From: Asterias rubens | Taxonomy: Eukaryota; Echinodermata; Asteroidea; Forcipulatida; Asteriidae | Length of the DNA: 64,000 nucleotides | Direction of reading: 5' to 3' | Assembly (NCBI RefSeq): GCF_902459465.1 | Contig: NC_047066.1 | Coordinates: forward strand, 9,117,047-9,181,046 | Part shown: piece after piece, positions 1 to 10,832 of the stretch | Layout of the letters: the number at the start of each line of letters is the position of its first letter | Numbering within the stretch: the stretch's first letter is position 1 | The notes under the pieces: model-generated | What the model was told of the DNA's origin: nothing | The model's database searches: none | The model's input: only the letters and a program-made list of their open reading frames with translations | Made by a program: the position numbers and the translations under genes

Positions 1-336
1 GACACTATTAGTAACTACTCAAAACAATTATTAGCATAAAACCTTACTTGGTCATGAGTAATGGGGAGAGGTTAATGGTATATATAAAACATTGTGAGAT
101 ACAATTTTAGAACTCAGAACTCAGATTTAGCACTCGAGGTCTCGAAATCAACCATCTATTAAACGCACACAACTTCGTGTGACAAGGGTGTTTTCTTCTT
201 CCATTATTATCTCGCAACTTTGATGACCAATTGAGTTCAAATTTTCACAGGTTTATTTTTTGATGCATATGTTGACATACACCAACTGTGAAGACTAGTC
301 CTTTACAATTACCAGTTGTATCTAGTGTCTTTAAGT
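1..336 (+). mobile_element. MITE-A copy 1, cut by window edge
   Basis: Non-autonomous DNA transposon of the commonest family here. Full copies run from TTAAAGGCAGTGGACAC through an internal hairpin (GAGGTCTCGAAATC and its complement) to GTGTCCACTGCCTTTAA. This copy lacks the outermost left bases because the window starts inside it, and ends near the degenerate right end GTGTCTTTAAG at 326-336. The conserved core with CACAGGTTT is at about 204-254. It has no coding capacity. Confidence 0.85.
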
Positions 337-1500
337 TTCTCATTGTGTACTAAGATTACTGATTAGTCTTCCTGTGTGGACATTATTATAACCGCTCCGG
401 ATTTTCCGCAATATCTCAAAATTGCTACCACCTTTTGAAATGTAATGGTCATAAAGTAGCAAGAGAACCGTTCCATAAAAAGATAAACTTTGCCTTTAAA
501 CAGTAAGGGTTTCTGTTTATTGGTTCAAAAGCCAAGGCAAGTTAACAGTTGATTGAAGCCAATTTTGAATGGGACTCAGTAACTGTGAAACTCAAATCAT
601 TGACAACAATATGTAATTACAAATTGAAATTAAATTCCAGGCTCGCGTGATGACCAACGGAATGTGTTGTTTTAATAGTTACATGCCGTGTTACTTCCAG
701 GTCGATTCATAGCTTCTGTGGGGTTGATTACTGTATCTGCTCTAATACAGAGTCTTAATTGTGGCAATATGAGTTGCAGATTATACTTTTGGGTGAAGTC
801 TACTGCATACGACCCGACCGGATTGTTGCGTGGTCAAGCAATCTTGGTTGTGAAGAGAATATGACGTAGATTGTGACTTAGGGAAGGGATACGTTTTTGG
901 TAATCCCTCCTAAAATAAATAGCAATAACAGCTTCTCCGGATATTTGAATTATTAATACAAAAAAATCCCCAATTAGGTGTTTCCGCTGTTGGCTTAGTG
1001 AAAACAACAACAAATGATTGCAATTACCACACTGTCAGTATGGCAACAACAAACGAACTTGGTGTAATTATACCATGACGTAAATCCTATAAAAGGAAAA
1101 GCACTTTTACAATTTGACGTATCTCATGGCAATAGTAAGTCTTGTTGAGTATCACTGAATTGGACAGAGCCATCAGTTTTCCATTAATTTGTTGTAGACG
1201 TGTTAGTGAAGGGTGTATATATGGGGCTTATTTCGACGGCAATCCAAGAAGAAAGCTGTGAGCTTGTTAGCTATGGTAGCCCAAGGGGCGTCTCGCAACC
1301 AATGTGAATGTTTATATGCGATGCAAGAATTTTCACATACGAATTATTTCAAACTTTGTTTACATGTCTTTAGATCCCTTGCTCACCAGTCAACCTCATA
1401 CATATCTGACATACTACTTCCATTAGGTCCGCACTGCGTTCCCTATACGCTCTTCCTCAGAGAACCTCTTTGCCGAAAATCGCACCGTCTATATAGACTG
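337..1500. other. No gene recognised; diverged repeat at 337-470
   Basis: No open frame resembles a known protein. The stretch 337-470 resembles 59370-59530: both contain TAGTCTTCCT, then AACCGCTC-GGATTTT, then CACC-TTTGAAAT. Each lies directly after a MITE-A copy, so it is probably an old repeat. The rest is AT-rich sequence without visible structure. Confidence 0.4.
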
Positions 1501-1525
1501 CATGTGTATTTTACTGCTGCTGCTC

Positions 1526-2026
1526 CATATGTATGGAGTCGTCCGACCCATGAAGGACTCATCAATCCGTGACTTTGGTTCATGGATTGCTAACCGTGAC
1601 TGGGAGGAGGTTTATAGCAAATCAAGTGCTACAGATAAATGCACAGCATTTTATGCTATTCTGCAGGAGGCCATTAACACTCACGTCCCGACAAAGACAA
1701 TCAAGGTCCACTCAAAGGATAAACCATGGATAACTGCATACACAAAAAGCCTCATCCTCCAAAGACAGCAACTATTCCACACCGAACACCGCTCTTCAAA
1801 ATGGAAACAGCTTCGTAATAAGGTACGCCGAGCAATTAAACAAAACAGGGAACACTACTACAAGAATCGAGTACAGCAACACAAGAAATCAAATCCAGCT
1901 GAATGGTACAAACACATCAAAATCATGACAATGGACAAGAAATATACGACCATCAACCCTCCTCCAGGTGTTAATGCAGGTAACCCTAAAGATGAGGCCT
2001 CACTTCTGGGGAAAGTGCCATGCTAG
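1526..2026 (+). pseudogene. LINE ORF2 linker fragment (pseudogene)
   Basis: About 165 codons are open, from VVRPMKDSSIRDFG to a stop after GKVPC. The segment aligns in order with the region between the apurinic endonuclease and the reverse transcriptase of non-LTR elements: a FGSWI-type start, a DKPWIT motif, and a basic stretch with repeated Lys/Arg and Tyr. The endonuclease and the polymerase with its FADD-type motif are absent, so no functional product is expected. The junction near 2010-2020 marks the deletion. Confidence 0.7.
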
Positions 2027-2157
2027 AAAAAATCCAACGTAGAGCCTGTAAGATAATGATGGGCAGAGAGTACTTGAGCTATGAAAATGCTCTTGTCAAG
2101 TGTACCCATCTGCAAGACCAAGCGATGCCAAACAAGCCCTCTTATATACATGACTAA
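2020..2157 (+). pseudogene. LINE ORF2 C-terminal fragment (pseudogene)
   Basis: 45 codons from ATG at 2020 to TAA at 2155-2157. The start LEKIQRRACKIMMGREY is the typical post-polymerase segment of LINE ORF2 proteins, which reads QKRACRII-G in relatives. It overlaps the end of the upstream fragment in the +1 frame, so the two halves come from one element joined by an internal deletion. Confidence 0.65.
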
Positions 2158-2880
2158 GAAGTGGAATGATAGTCACTAAACTTTTTGTTTTCTCTCATGC
2201 CTGCCCAGCATATCCAGTTTATTTTGTATCTATTTATGTTTTCGTGCCATGTTTGATTTTAAATGTTTGTCTTAATCAGCTTTTTTTTTTCTTTTTTTCT
2301 TTTTACTTCAATTTGGCCTAGTATTTGTTTTGTTTGCATTTGTTTTTGTTACTCCCTACGTGAAATCTTTTGGAGGTTAATGTTTGTGTCGATATTCTTG
2401 CCATGCTTTTATTAAAAGATTGGTCTGGGGGATTGCAGTTTGAGACCGGTCCATTTTTGATTTAGGGGTAAACATTTAATTTTTCAGTGCCACTGTTTTA
2501 TTTTGGTGCATGAAGTGGATTGGTCCCTGACTGCGGTCCTTTGGATTGACTTTAAATCCCTCCCATTGAGAGTGAACTATTTTCTAAATAATCTCCGTTT
2601 TAGAGTGTAATAGTTTATATGCCATTTTAATTTTGATTGTAATGTTTTACTCATATGTTTAATTAATTAATTTTGAGTAACTGTTCTCCTCCCTATAGGA
2701 GTGTACCGTACTTCTCCCTCTCAGTTTTCTGTGTAAGATTTAGGCAATTTTAAATAGTAATGTAATGTTTTACTCCAAATTTTTAACTATGCAACTGTTC
2801 ATGTAATTCTGCTGCTGGCAGCGAATTGAATAGAATTTTATTAAACCACTGAATAATATAATAATAATAATAATAATAGA

Positions 2881-3970
2881 ACTCACAATTACATCTTCAC
2901 CATGCAACTACACCCGGACAAATCAAGAAACAACTTAAGACTCATTTATACTGAAATACTTGACTGTTTTATTTCACCTTACATTGGAACATCTTTGGTT
3001 TTGATTTAGTTTTTACGCATCTTCTGTTGGCGCTTAGGAAAGGGGCGCCTGCTGTAAATGCTGGTGTATGAATGTATTTATACGCATTATTAACGATGTC
3101 ATGATTTTTTTGTAATGCAAATTAATGTACACATACTATTTGCGATATCCCTTCAGGGCAGTCTTACAGAGATACCAGATGACGATGTTAACGATTGCAC
3201 TTTAGGTCAAGATGGACTGCAGAGTTGATCAGAGGAGAGAACCCGATCTCTTAAACTTCAGTTTGTCATGAGTGGCGAACATGCAAATAATATACAAAGT
3301 CTATACCCTGTTTCCAATCAATCATTTTGATCGTCATGCACGCACTGGGATATGAATAAAGAATCAATGGGTAAGTGCTCTCCAAAGAGCTGCTCTTGTC
3401 GAGTAGAGGGCTCCCATTAACTGTGTATAGCTTTATTGTAAACATTTTATATACAGAATATAACTGAATTGTATTCTATATAGTTACATAGAGCATACAC
3501 AATATAAATTGATAACTTATAAACTTGTTTCTCAGTTCACTTTTGTCTGTTAAGCATGGAATACAGGAGCCTCGGCAATCTCGACCCCAAAACTCGGGTA
3601 CACGGCCCAATCAATACACATGATGTTCCCGTAGATCGAGGACATCTCTTTGATTGTTCTCCGAAAACGTTGAATATATTTTAAACTTATTTTTGTCCCT
3701 CTATGTTTATTTAAAATACTGCGTTGTTCAACAAAATGCATTTTTGGTTACTTACTTCTTAAATTAAATTGTTGAGGCTATGTATTGTTTTGAAAATAAT
3801 AAAGAAGCCTATAATTATGGCGTAAATGTATGCGGGGCTGAATTGAATGGCATTGAACTGAATCGAGTTGAATGGAATTGAAGCGAGGACGTACTCGCTC
3901 TGTCAAAACATCTGTATCCCTTGTCTGATACAAGCCCACCTTTTCACTGAAATAGTCTGCGTGTTGTGTT
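2881..3970. other. No gene or repeat recognised
   Basis: About 1.1 kb of AT-rich sequence. A 63-codon open frame on the minus strand (3550-3741) has no recognisable domain and is of chance length. Short runs of GAATTG-like words occur near 3840-3880. Confidence 0.4.
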
Positions 3971-3974
3971 CTCT

Positions 3975-4160
3975 CTTAAAGGCACTGGACCCCTTAGGAA
4001 AATGTCAAAAAGAGCAGTCTTCTCACTTGAAGGTATCTCAACATGTGCATACAAATTAATAACGAACCTGTAAAAATTTGAGCTCAATTGGTCGTCGAAG
4101 TTGCGAGAGAATAATGAAAGAAAAAACACCCTTGTCACAAACGTGTTGTGCTTTCAGCCT
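3975..4160 (-). mobile_element. MITE-A copy 2, truncated
   Basis: Reverse-oriented partial copy. It begins with the terminus TTAAAGGCACTGGACCCC at about 3976 and carries the core (CCTGTAAAAATTTGAGCTC and CAATTGGTCGTCGAAG) before breaking off after GTGCTTTCAG. The other half is missing. Confidence 0.8.
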
Positions 4161-4623
4161 AGATGAGTCAATATAATGGGTAGAATTAACCACATGTCAA
4201 AAGGGGGATCATTTAGCCGAGATTATCAACATTGTACATGTTTTGTACGAACACAAGTATTAGACACAGCTCTCTCGCTTAATGTTTCGAATGACGTGGA
4301 TCAAACCAGAGCAGCTTGAAAAACAATCGTTTGTTTGTTTGTTTTTAATCAGTTCTGACTCAAGCATAAACAATCACCACCCGGACCACATGTAGGTCAA
4401 TATCAAAGCAATAATTTAATTTCCCGAATTCTGTCTTCAACGGTCCTACCAAAAGGCCGAGTCAATTTCGTAATGTTAAACGAAGGTTTCAAAACCCATT
4501 GTCAATAATGTACCCAGCAAGGTCGAGTTATCTCGGTTAATTATTAATTTTGTAAAGCAAACATCTAACTGTGCTGCATAGTATAATATATAATATTATT
4601 ATGTGGTTGTTTCTCACATTTTC

Positions 4624-4935
4624 TTTGAAAGGGTTTTGATACCTTTTGTAGGTTAAGTTTTTGACCATACCATGTATTCCTACTGTTAATGAAGATGTAT
4701 GTATTAGAAGTTGTAGCTTTATAAGTCGTTAAGTTTTTGAGAGTCGCCTAATCAATACGCTGTACATGCTAAATTATTATTCGAGACGAAAAAAACAAAT
4801 AATTTACTTTCGTGACATTGTTTTACTAATTTCTCCAAAACTACAGCACCTCAGCAAGTAATATTTTAAGGTAAGCTTTCTACCATCATTATCTTGAAAT
4901 CGTAACGTAAATCTGTGAAAGTTTGTTTTGTGTCG
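4624..4935 (-). mobile_element. MITE-E copy 1
   Basis: Left end resembles TTAAAGGGTTTTGATACC; an inner segment reads TTTCTCCAAAACTACAGCA, CTCAGCAAGTAATATT and AAGCTTTCTACCATCATTATC. The same words recur in copies at 25.4, 41.2 and 60.9 kb. No coding capacity. The ends are diverged and approximate. Confidence 0.55.
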
Positions 4936-5066
4936 TACAAAACAAACTTAACAACGTTGTAGTATGTACTAATTGTCGGTTGGCAGCGCACGTGCCGCAG
5001 TCAAACACATAAAAAAAGGTATACACTGTAAACACAAATATCTCCTGAAATAGTGACCAGTGTCCC

Positions 5067-5227
5067 GGGTCATTTCTAGGTCAATGTGACCCAAAATCTG
5101 TATCAAAACTATCCGAAACCCTGTCCGACAGATCCAAGCCAAACTTCTAAAACTATCTTTCGGGTCAGCATGACCCAGCAAAGAGACAAGCTCCCTGGGG
5201 ACACGGAAACCGGGTCAATTCTGACCT
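5067..5227. promoter_or_regulatory. Cluster of nuclear-receptor-type half-sites
   Basis: Seven RGGTCA-type half-sites lie within 161 bp. 5067-5083 is GGGTCA-N5-AGGTCA (direct repeat, spacing 5), and 5078-5092 overlaps it as AGGTCA-N3-TGACCC. 5162-5176 is a perfect inverted repeat GGGTCA-GCA-TGACCC, and 5212-5227 is GGGTCA-N4-TGACCT. Inverted repeats with spacing 3 and direct repeats with spacing 5 are the known geometries of steroid/ERR-type and RAR/RXR-type response elements. No adjacent gene is visible, and the sequence may be part of a repeat, so function is not shown. Confidence 0.35.
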
Positions 5228-5244
5228 GAGGGTTTTTAGAATAC

Positions 5245-6127
5245 AGATGAGGTATTATTAAACAAGATGACAGATACCTGCTGCTGGCAAAAAATATACC
5301 TATAGGTACGGGTGGGCAAGGATGAGTTTCAAAATCAGAAAATGTCATAGTGACATTCCCCTTGTCACCCTTTGTTTACAAGTATGACTATTATTATTAT
5401 TTGTTTATGCAAGTCGCCAGACACTCAAGGTCTGAAGGCCAGTTCAAGGTATGGGATACAATCAACCCTTTTCCCAGGGGCCATTGCCAACTACTCATCC
5501 AGCCCTTACAGTCCATGCGGATGTAGGCTTGGGTATCATCCATCAGAAGCCTGAGTGGCTGATAGAGCATAAAGCACTACCTCCCCAACTTTACGAAGTA
5601 TGGCTTGTGTATTGCAATACAAGACGTAAACACACGACAAGTAAGGATCCCCCCAAACACAACCCGGACGAGTGAGGAGTGGGGTACCCCCTCGAGTACA
5701 CCCCCTTCCCCTCGTTGTAAATCATTCCCCCACTTTACGCAGTTACTCCGGGATTCCTGCTGGATTGATGAGCATGGATGATTAAGGAACCACCGGATAT
5801 GAATGATAGTTCCGGAGTTCCGGGGCCGTTTGTGAGTAATGTTCAGCCAAGAAGCCTAATGGATCCATTGCTGCCAATTTCCTGCTTGTTAACACCTTCC
5901 AGGTACTTGCTTAAAGTTCAGGGCCGAGGGCTCGGGCCGGTTTCTCGGCGTGATGTTCGTTCACGGGATGGTGGCTGTGGTTGCACGTGTTTTATTCAGC
6001 AGCATTGCTGAGTCGTATAGGCAATTCCTGGCAATGAAGTAGCTAATTCCCTAAGCCTAATGGCAGATAAGCCTATTACCCCTTGCATTAGCCACCACCG
6101 TTGATGAAACCATAGAGCAATGACCGT
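5245..6127. other. Unassigned, relatively GC-rich stretch
   Basis: This stretch is richer in G and C than its surroundings and holds several 60-80 codon open frames on the plus strand, none with a recognisable domain or splice context. Its base composition differs from the AT-rich neighbours, which would fit an old mobile element or an unrecognised exon. I cannot assign it. Confidence 0.35.
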
Positions 6128-6310
6128 GGCCCAATTTCATAAAGTTGTTGAACAGAAGAAAAAACGCTTGCTTTTTTTGAAGCAAAAACCGAGCAGAGCA
6201 CTAGAGTGGCAACTTTAATGTAATTTTGACAGGTAGCCTGTTTCAGTTAAGCATTAGATTTCTGTACTTAGCAAGATTTTGTGCTTACAGGCTTTAAAGA
6301 AATTGGGCCC
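6128..6310. mobile_element. MITE-B copy 1
   Basis: Short inverted-repeat element with ends GGCCCAATTTCATAAAG and AAAGAAATTGGGCCC. Inside are the family words GCTTGC and CTTAGCAAGATT. No coding capacity. Confidence 0.75.
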
Positions 6311-6354
6311 AAATGAAACGTACACGCGTAAAAGGCTAAAAGGCTAACACGCGT

Positions 6355-6450
6355 AAAAGGCCGAGATTCGTGGGCAGCGCGTACACTTTCCTATTGTTTG
6401 TCATCAAAAATGGCAATCAATGACGTCATGTTCAAACCATCCTGGTTTAG
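6355..6450. repeat. TGACGTCA-containing repeat, copy 1 (partial)
   Basis: Contains GCGCGTACACTTTCC and CAATGACGTCATGTTCAAACCATCC. The same ordered words recur at 9440-9600 and 19060-19260, so this is a dispersed repeat. It carries a perfect CRE palindrome, TGACGTCA. Confidence 0.55.
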
Positions 6451-7019
6451 TACTCTGTTTTTTCAACGCCAGTTGGGAGCAAAACACCATGTCTATTACA
6501 GAAGTTAACACCAGAGTGCATTTCCTTCATATATCAGATTCATATATTATCACTAATCTTCATATTATACTGAATCGGGATCGAGTGAAACTGTGAGACG
6601 CTGTGAGACGCTATTAGTTAGTTCGCGTTGTTGACAGCTTCATAAAGCCATTGTCACTATAGGCTGTCGGAATCGCCGTCAGTGAAACCATTTACAACGG
6701 GTTCTGTTACTGATTGGAATCTCCCCAAGGTTAGGCGGAATCAAGATGACTTAAAAGTTGAACTTGTTAGTGAGATTTATAATGACAAATTCATTGGGGA
6801 GAGGGACATTTTCTTACTGGCTGTAACACTTCATCACATGCTGTCGTCAGCTTTGTCAAGTTTCGTAAGCTATGAATTCAAAATGTCTCAAGTTTTAAAG
6901 TCTACTGTAAAACATGTGAAAGTGTACACGCCAACGGGAACGAAAATAATATTCCCAATTGGGAAGTGTGTACAAAACCAAACAGATATGTATAATTAAA
7001 TAATTGCGTGTGCGCCACA
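6451..7019. other. No gene recognised
   Basis: A 105-codon open frame at 6682-6999 (+) has no recognisable domain, no obvious splice sites and average composition. I do not call it a gene. An 11-bp direct repeat (CTGTGAGACGC) occurs twice at about 6591-6612. Confidence 0.35.
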
Positions 7020-7503
7020 AGGGCCGATTTCACAAAGCACTAAAAATGCATCTTAAATGTAGTGGACACTATTTACTCAAACTAATTGCTAGCATAAACC
7101 CTTACTTGGTAACGAGTAATGGGTAGCTGTGGTTAGTATAAAACATTCTGAGAAACGGAGAAGTATTTTTTTTACGAATTTCGAGACCTCATAATTAGAA
7201 TCACACATCCGAAAGCACACACCTTCGTGTGACACGGGTGTACTTCTTTCATTATTATCTCACAACATCGACGACCAATTAATTAAGCTCAAATTTTCAC
7301 AGGTTTGTTATTTTATGCATACGTTGATATACACCAAGTGAGAAGACTGGTCTTTGACCATTACCAAAAGTGTCCATAACTTAAAGATAACTTGTCAGTA
7401 TTACAATAGTGATTTGCATTGTGACATCACATTTTATGTAGCAACTATATACGATTGACTTGCAGTTAATATCAATTTCATCTCTTTGTGAAATTAGCCA
7501 TGC
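7020..7503. mobile_element. MITE-C copy interrupted by MITE-A
   Basis: The left end GGGCCGATTTCACAAAGC is at 7020 and the right end CTTTGTGAAATTAGCC at about 7490-7501. The middle matches the uninterrupted copy at 23520-23670 (TTGTCAGTATTACAATAGTG, GACTTGCAGTTAATATCA). Between these lies a complete MITE-A (about 7050-7378). The pre-insertion site is read as GCATCTTAAAGATAAC, with TTAA now found on both sides. Confidence 0.75.
7050..7378 (+). mobile_element. MITE-A copy 3, nested in MITE-C
   Basis: Forward copy with diverged termini (TTAAATGTAGTGGACAC at the left, GTGTCCATAACTTAAA at the right). The internal core (GACGACCAATTAATTAAGC, then TTTTCACAGGTTTG) is kept. It has no coding capacity and is flanked by TTAA on both sides. 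Confidence 0.85.
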
Positions 7504-7997
7504 TCTTTGCAATCGGCATGTGTGTACACGCTGGACGTCTTGAAACGTTGCTACAGCAGTTAATTGCAAAATCAGTCCGGTGAATTATTTTGGTTCTACA
7601 GTCGTTTCCAATCAGAAAAACAATTTGTTTAAAAAAGGAAATTTAAAAGAGTCATCCTCAAGTTGATGCTAATTTTAATTGTGGCATTGCGAAGAAAATG
7701 GAATTTCCTTAGGTGTATGCAAAATGAACTTCTGGTTAGGTCGCACAAATCATATGGAGTGTGTTTGAACACAAACATTAAATGGGGTGACATCGGTGTC
7801 TGTTCAGTAAGTGATATATTGATGCATTTTGACATGTCATATTGAAAGCAATATCACAAGCACTCGTTTAGATCTCACAATGAAATATTAAGATTACAAA
7901 TTGCAACCGACGGAGGAAAACATCTGTAGCCACCTACACTTGTTTCGATCTGTACACAAATAAACCTGTCGAAATATATCTTGAAGAAGATAAATTC

Positions 7998-8330
7998 TTC
8001 AAGGAACATTACAGAATTGGTAAGAACAAAAAACTCGCCCAAAAACACTTTACGGTCTAATGATAACGATAGTAGAAAACATAACATATTTCTGTCTGAA
8101 ATGTCACATTTGATGAGAAATAAATAAAACTAATTTCCCGTTTGGAGTTCATCCGTCAGTGAGCGTTTTTTATTCATTTTTATTTTTAAATCAATGTCAT
8201 GCAAATGTGTAATCGTTGTCTCACTATTTTCTTGTGACCCAGATGGCCGATCGATCTCAAACTTCTACAGGTTTGTCAGTTTATGCATATGGTGGATTAC
8301 ACTGCCATCAACTGTTTTGTTAGCAACAAA
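7998..8330 (+). mobile_element. MITE-D copy 1
   Basis: Begins TTCAAGGAACATTACAGA, a variant of the family terminus TTAAAGGAACGTTACAGA. Carries TAATGATAACGATAGTAGAA, ATGAGAAATAAATAAAAC, and the shared core GATGGCCGATCGATCTC followed by TTCTACAGGTTTGTC. Ends near ACTGTTTTGTTAGC. No coding capacity. Confidence 0.7.
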
Positions 8331-8944
8331 ATCAAAAAAAAATTGAATGTTTCTTTAACTGGTTCAGATAAATCCAAGAGACAATCGGTTTTTTGTGTTT
8401 GGTTTGGATTTTGTTTGTATACTATTACCAAACTTCCTTTATGTCAAACGAAGATCACATGATCATTATATTGTCAACTATCTAATAAAGATGTTGTGTG
8501 TAGTTTATGCTTGTTTTTTGCAATATATTACCAACACTTTAATTTCTTTTAGGTGGGGTTAAAACGAAGCTCACACAAACATCAAGTTATCAAATTACCT
8601 ATATAAATGTTTTAAACAGTGGTTTTAAATAATTTATACCTGTATACTATCAAAAAGCCACACGAATTGTCCCTGTGTGTTAACGGGCCGTAATAAAGCT
8701 CCAACTATCCAGCTATACAAAAATTATATCAAACTCACAAATGATTTTCCATAACTCATTAACGAAACCAGGGTCCTAATTAAATTAAGACCCGAAATAA
8801 CATAATGGAAAAACGTTTGCTGACTTCAATTATTATACATCCATTTTAATTAACCCAATTTAATTTTGAGGAGTGATTACCATGAAGACATAAATACTTG
8901 ACGTGAAGCGAAGCCACCATTGGCAAACCCGTGGCGTCGGTTGC

Positions 8945-9058
8945 CTAGACTTGATTCAAGTCCCGATCTCGTGCAATACTGACAGTATTATGCGATGGGA
9001 CTGAAAATAAAAGGACTCTCTCATAGGATTGGGACTCGAGTCAAGTCTACCGGTTGCC
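8945..9058. repeat. Small foldback element
   Basis: Imperfect inverted repeat. The left arm GTTGCCTAGACTTGATTC-AAGTCCC (about 8950-8974) pairs with the right arm GGGACTCGAGTC-AAGTCTACCGGTTGCC (about 9030-9058). The loop is about 55 bp and contains a further small hairpin around ACTGACAGTATTATGCGATG. Confidence 0.6.
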
Positions 9059-9198
9059 GGGTACATATGATATATTTAATTACTCTTACTTGGGGGACGA
9101 TTGTCTCCCGTTTAAACAATGTATGATGTCACTCTACCTGTGTCCGGAGACTACATGTCCCTATAACTGGAATATTGTTGTCGCATCTGTGCCCGTTG

Positions 9199-9438
9199 TC
9201 ATAGAGCTGCTAAGCACAAAACAGTGCTTAGCATGACATTTTTGCCCTGATAAAAACAGGATTACGAAGCAAATGTCTACGTGATTTTCAAGATAAGCAA
9301 ACAACAGTTGAATATACAAGTAACAAGCAATATGCAACATATGAAAATTTGGTTGGTAATCCTATTTTTATCAAAAAGGAAGAAATGTCATGCCAAGCCA
9401 ATTTTCATGCTGAAATAGCTCTATGAAATTTGGCCCTG
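9199..9438. mobile_element. MITE-B copy 2
   Basis: Inverted-repeat element starting at TCATAGAGCTGCTAAGCAC and ending TAGCTCTATGAAATTTGGCC. The interior shows paired GATTAC/GTAATCC words, so it could fold into a long hairpin. Confidence 0.75.
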
Positions 9439-9439
9439 G

Positions 9440-9602
9440 GCTGGAGCTTGTGCCTGTCATTGTCTAGATTGACCGCCATCTTAATAGATGACAAACAATA
9501 TGCAATGTGCACGGGTGTCCGCGTTGCGCACAACTCTCAGCAAATGATAGCCTTTCACTGGTGGTCAATGACGTCATGTGCAGTCCATCTATTGTTTGCT
9601 AT
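9440..9602. repeat. TGACGTCA-containing repeat, copy 2
   Basis: Shares with 19060-19260 the ordered words CGCCATCTTAATAGATGACAAAC, GCGTTGCGCACAACTCTC, AGC(C)AATGATAGCCTTTC and GTGGTCAATGACGTCATGTG. It lies between two MITE-B copies. Confidence 0.6.
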
Positions 9603-9796
9603 GGGCAAATTTCATAAAGCCTGTAAGCATAACAAACTTGCTAAGCACAGAAAAATCTTGCTGAACAGATCCTTGTTACCAGCTGACACTCTATACAATT
9701 TACATTATCGCAACTGGTGCCCACTACTTTTTTTTACTAAGCACAGAAACTGACTAAGCAGTATTTTCTGCTTAAACATTTTAAGACATTGGACCC
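9603..9796. mobile_element. MITE-B copy 3
   Basis: Left end GGGCAAATTTCATAAAGCC; right end TTTTAAGACATTGGACCC, diverged. Interior words AAGCATAACAAACTTGCTAA and CTAAGCACAGAAA are family-specific. Confidence 0.65.
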
Positions 9797-10034
9797 AGGG
9801 GCCAATTTCATAGAGCTGCACAGAATTTGCTTAAGCACGAAAAAAGCTTGCTTATTTCACACAATATACTGGCCAAAATTCCATGTCACGTACATACATT
9901 GCTTGTGACTGGTATTTAGCTGTTGTTAATACTTAGCACAATAATTGAGTGGAGTCTTGGCCGTTAATCTAATTTTACGAAGCAAGAGTTTGTTTAGCTT
10001 ACACAAATGTTGTGCTTAAGCAGCTCAATGATGG
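9797..10034. mobile_element. MITE-B copy 4
   Basis: Left end GGGGCCAATTTCATAGAGC, interior CATTGCTTGTGACTGGTA and GAGTGGAGTCTTGGCCG, right end TGCTTAAGCAGCTCAATGAT, where it abuts a LINE fragment. It begins one or two bases after copy 3 ends. Confidence 0.75.
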
Positions 10035-10460
10035 GATCAACAGTACAACCTCTATCTCACTGTAGGCATAGCCATACTCTGTCCTTCCCACATACATTTT
10101 CAGGAAAATGAGTGCAACCAGTGTGTCCGACCTTGTGCCTCCATGCAGGGTGTTTGAGTGTCAAACCAGGCGTTCTGTATACTATTCTCACCTACAATTA
10201 TGCACTTTGCTGCGGTGAAGAACACAGAGTCATTCCAACAGCCTTTTCGTGTGAGGGGGCACCTATAACTTTGCCTCCCTGGAACTCCTTTGCCTTGAGC
10301 ATGTTTCCATCCGTCCTAGAATCAATACTGTTTCAAGAGGAATATCAATTCCTACCTTCAGCTCCCCTGCAGTTATTTTCGCATTAAATGTGTTTTTCTT
10401 GTAGCTCAATGCCAAGAGTGGCTTTAAACCTTGTTTTGGGCGAATGAGTGTTCTGTATTG
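10027..10460 (+). mobile_element. LINE 3' fragment, copy 1
   Basis: Remnant of the C-terminal end of a non-LTR retrotransposon ORF2 plus 3' UTR. One frame shows PWNSFALSMFPS; after a frame change the next shows FKRNINSYLQLP. The pair WNSLP and FKRNINSYL is typical of LINE ORF2 C-termini. A diverged sister copy lies at 39625-40060. Frameshifts and stops make it non-functional. Confidence 0.65.
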
Positions 10461-10832
10461 TTCCAAGTAAAATTGATACAACCCGTTAGCTGTAGTTGAG
10501 GATTTATCTGCAGCAATTTTCATAATTGATACTTTGTGAATGGAATAACACATAAGGAATCTTTAAAATGAATCGCATAATTTTTTCAGACCATGACATG
10601 TTTCATTTTTCAATGCTCCACTTCACAAACATTTTAAGATCTTGATCTTCAGTTCAAGTACGGTGTGAAGCAAAGTGTGATGTCACAGTAGAAGTTACTA
10701 AAACGCCGACAAGTGACGACCCATCTCACGAAATATTTCCTAATAGAGATTTGTGAAATCGACCGCTGACCTAATAAAATGGACATGTTGTATGTGTGTG
10801 GAGTCAACTCCTCTACACAATTATAAATGATC

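Larger units (their letters stand above)
1520..2880 (+). mobile_element. Internally deleted non-LTR retrotransposon (LINE) remnant
   Basis: The left part encodes the linker between endonuclease and reverse transcriptase of a LINE ORF2 (key stretch DKPWITAYTKSLI, then a Lys/Arg-rich coiled region ending KKSNPAEWYKHIK). The reverse transcriptase is missing. At about 2020 the reading continues in another frame with LEKIQRRACKIMMG, which belongs after the reverse transcriptase in such proteins. Then come about 700 bp of T-rich 3' UTR and a tail of ATA/TAA repeats at about 2858-2880. The LINE assignment is firm by family resemblance; the clade (CR1/Jockey-like) is uncertain. Confidence 0.75.

Noticed and set aside
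1213..1572. 119-codon plus-strand frame
   Set aside because: No domain, no splice context and no conserved motif; only the overlap with the LINE remnant at its end is meaningful.
10112..10387. 91-codon plus-strand frame as a host gene
   Set aside because: It covers a frameshifted LINE ORF2 C-terminus with a sister copy at 39.6 kb.
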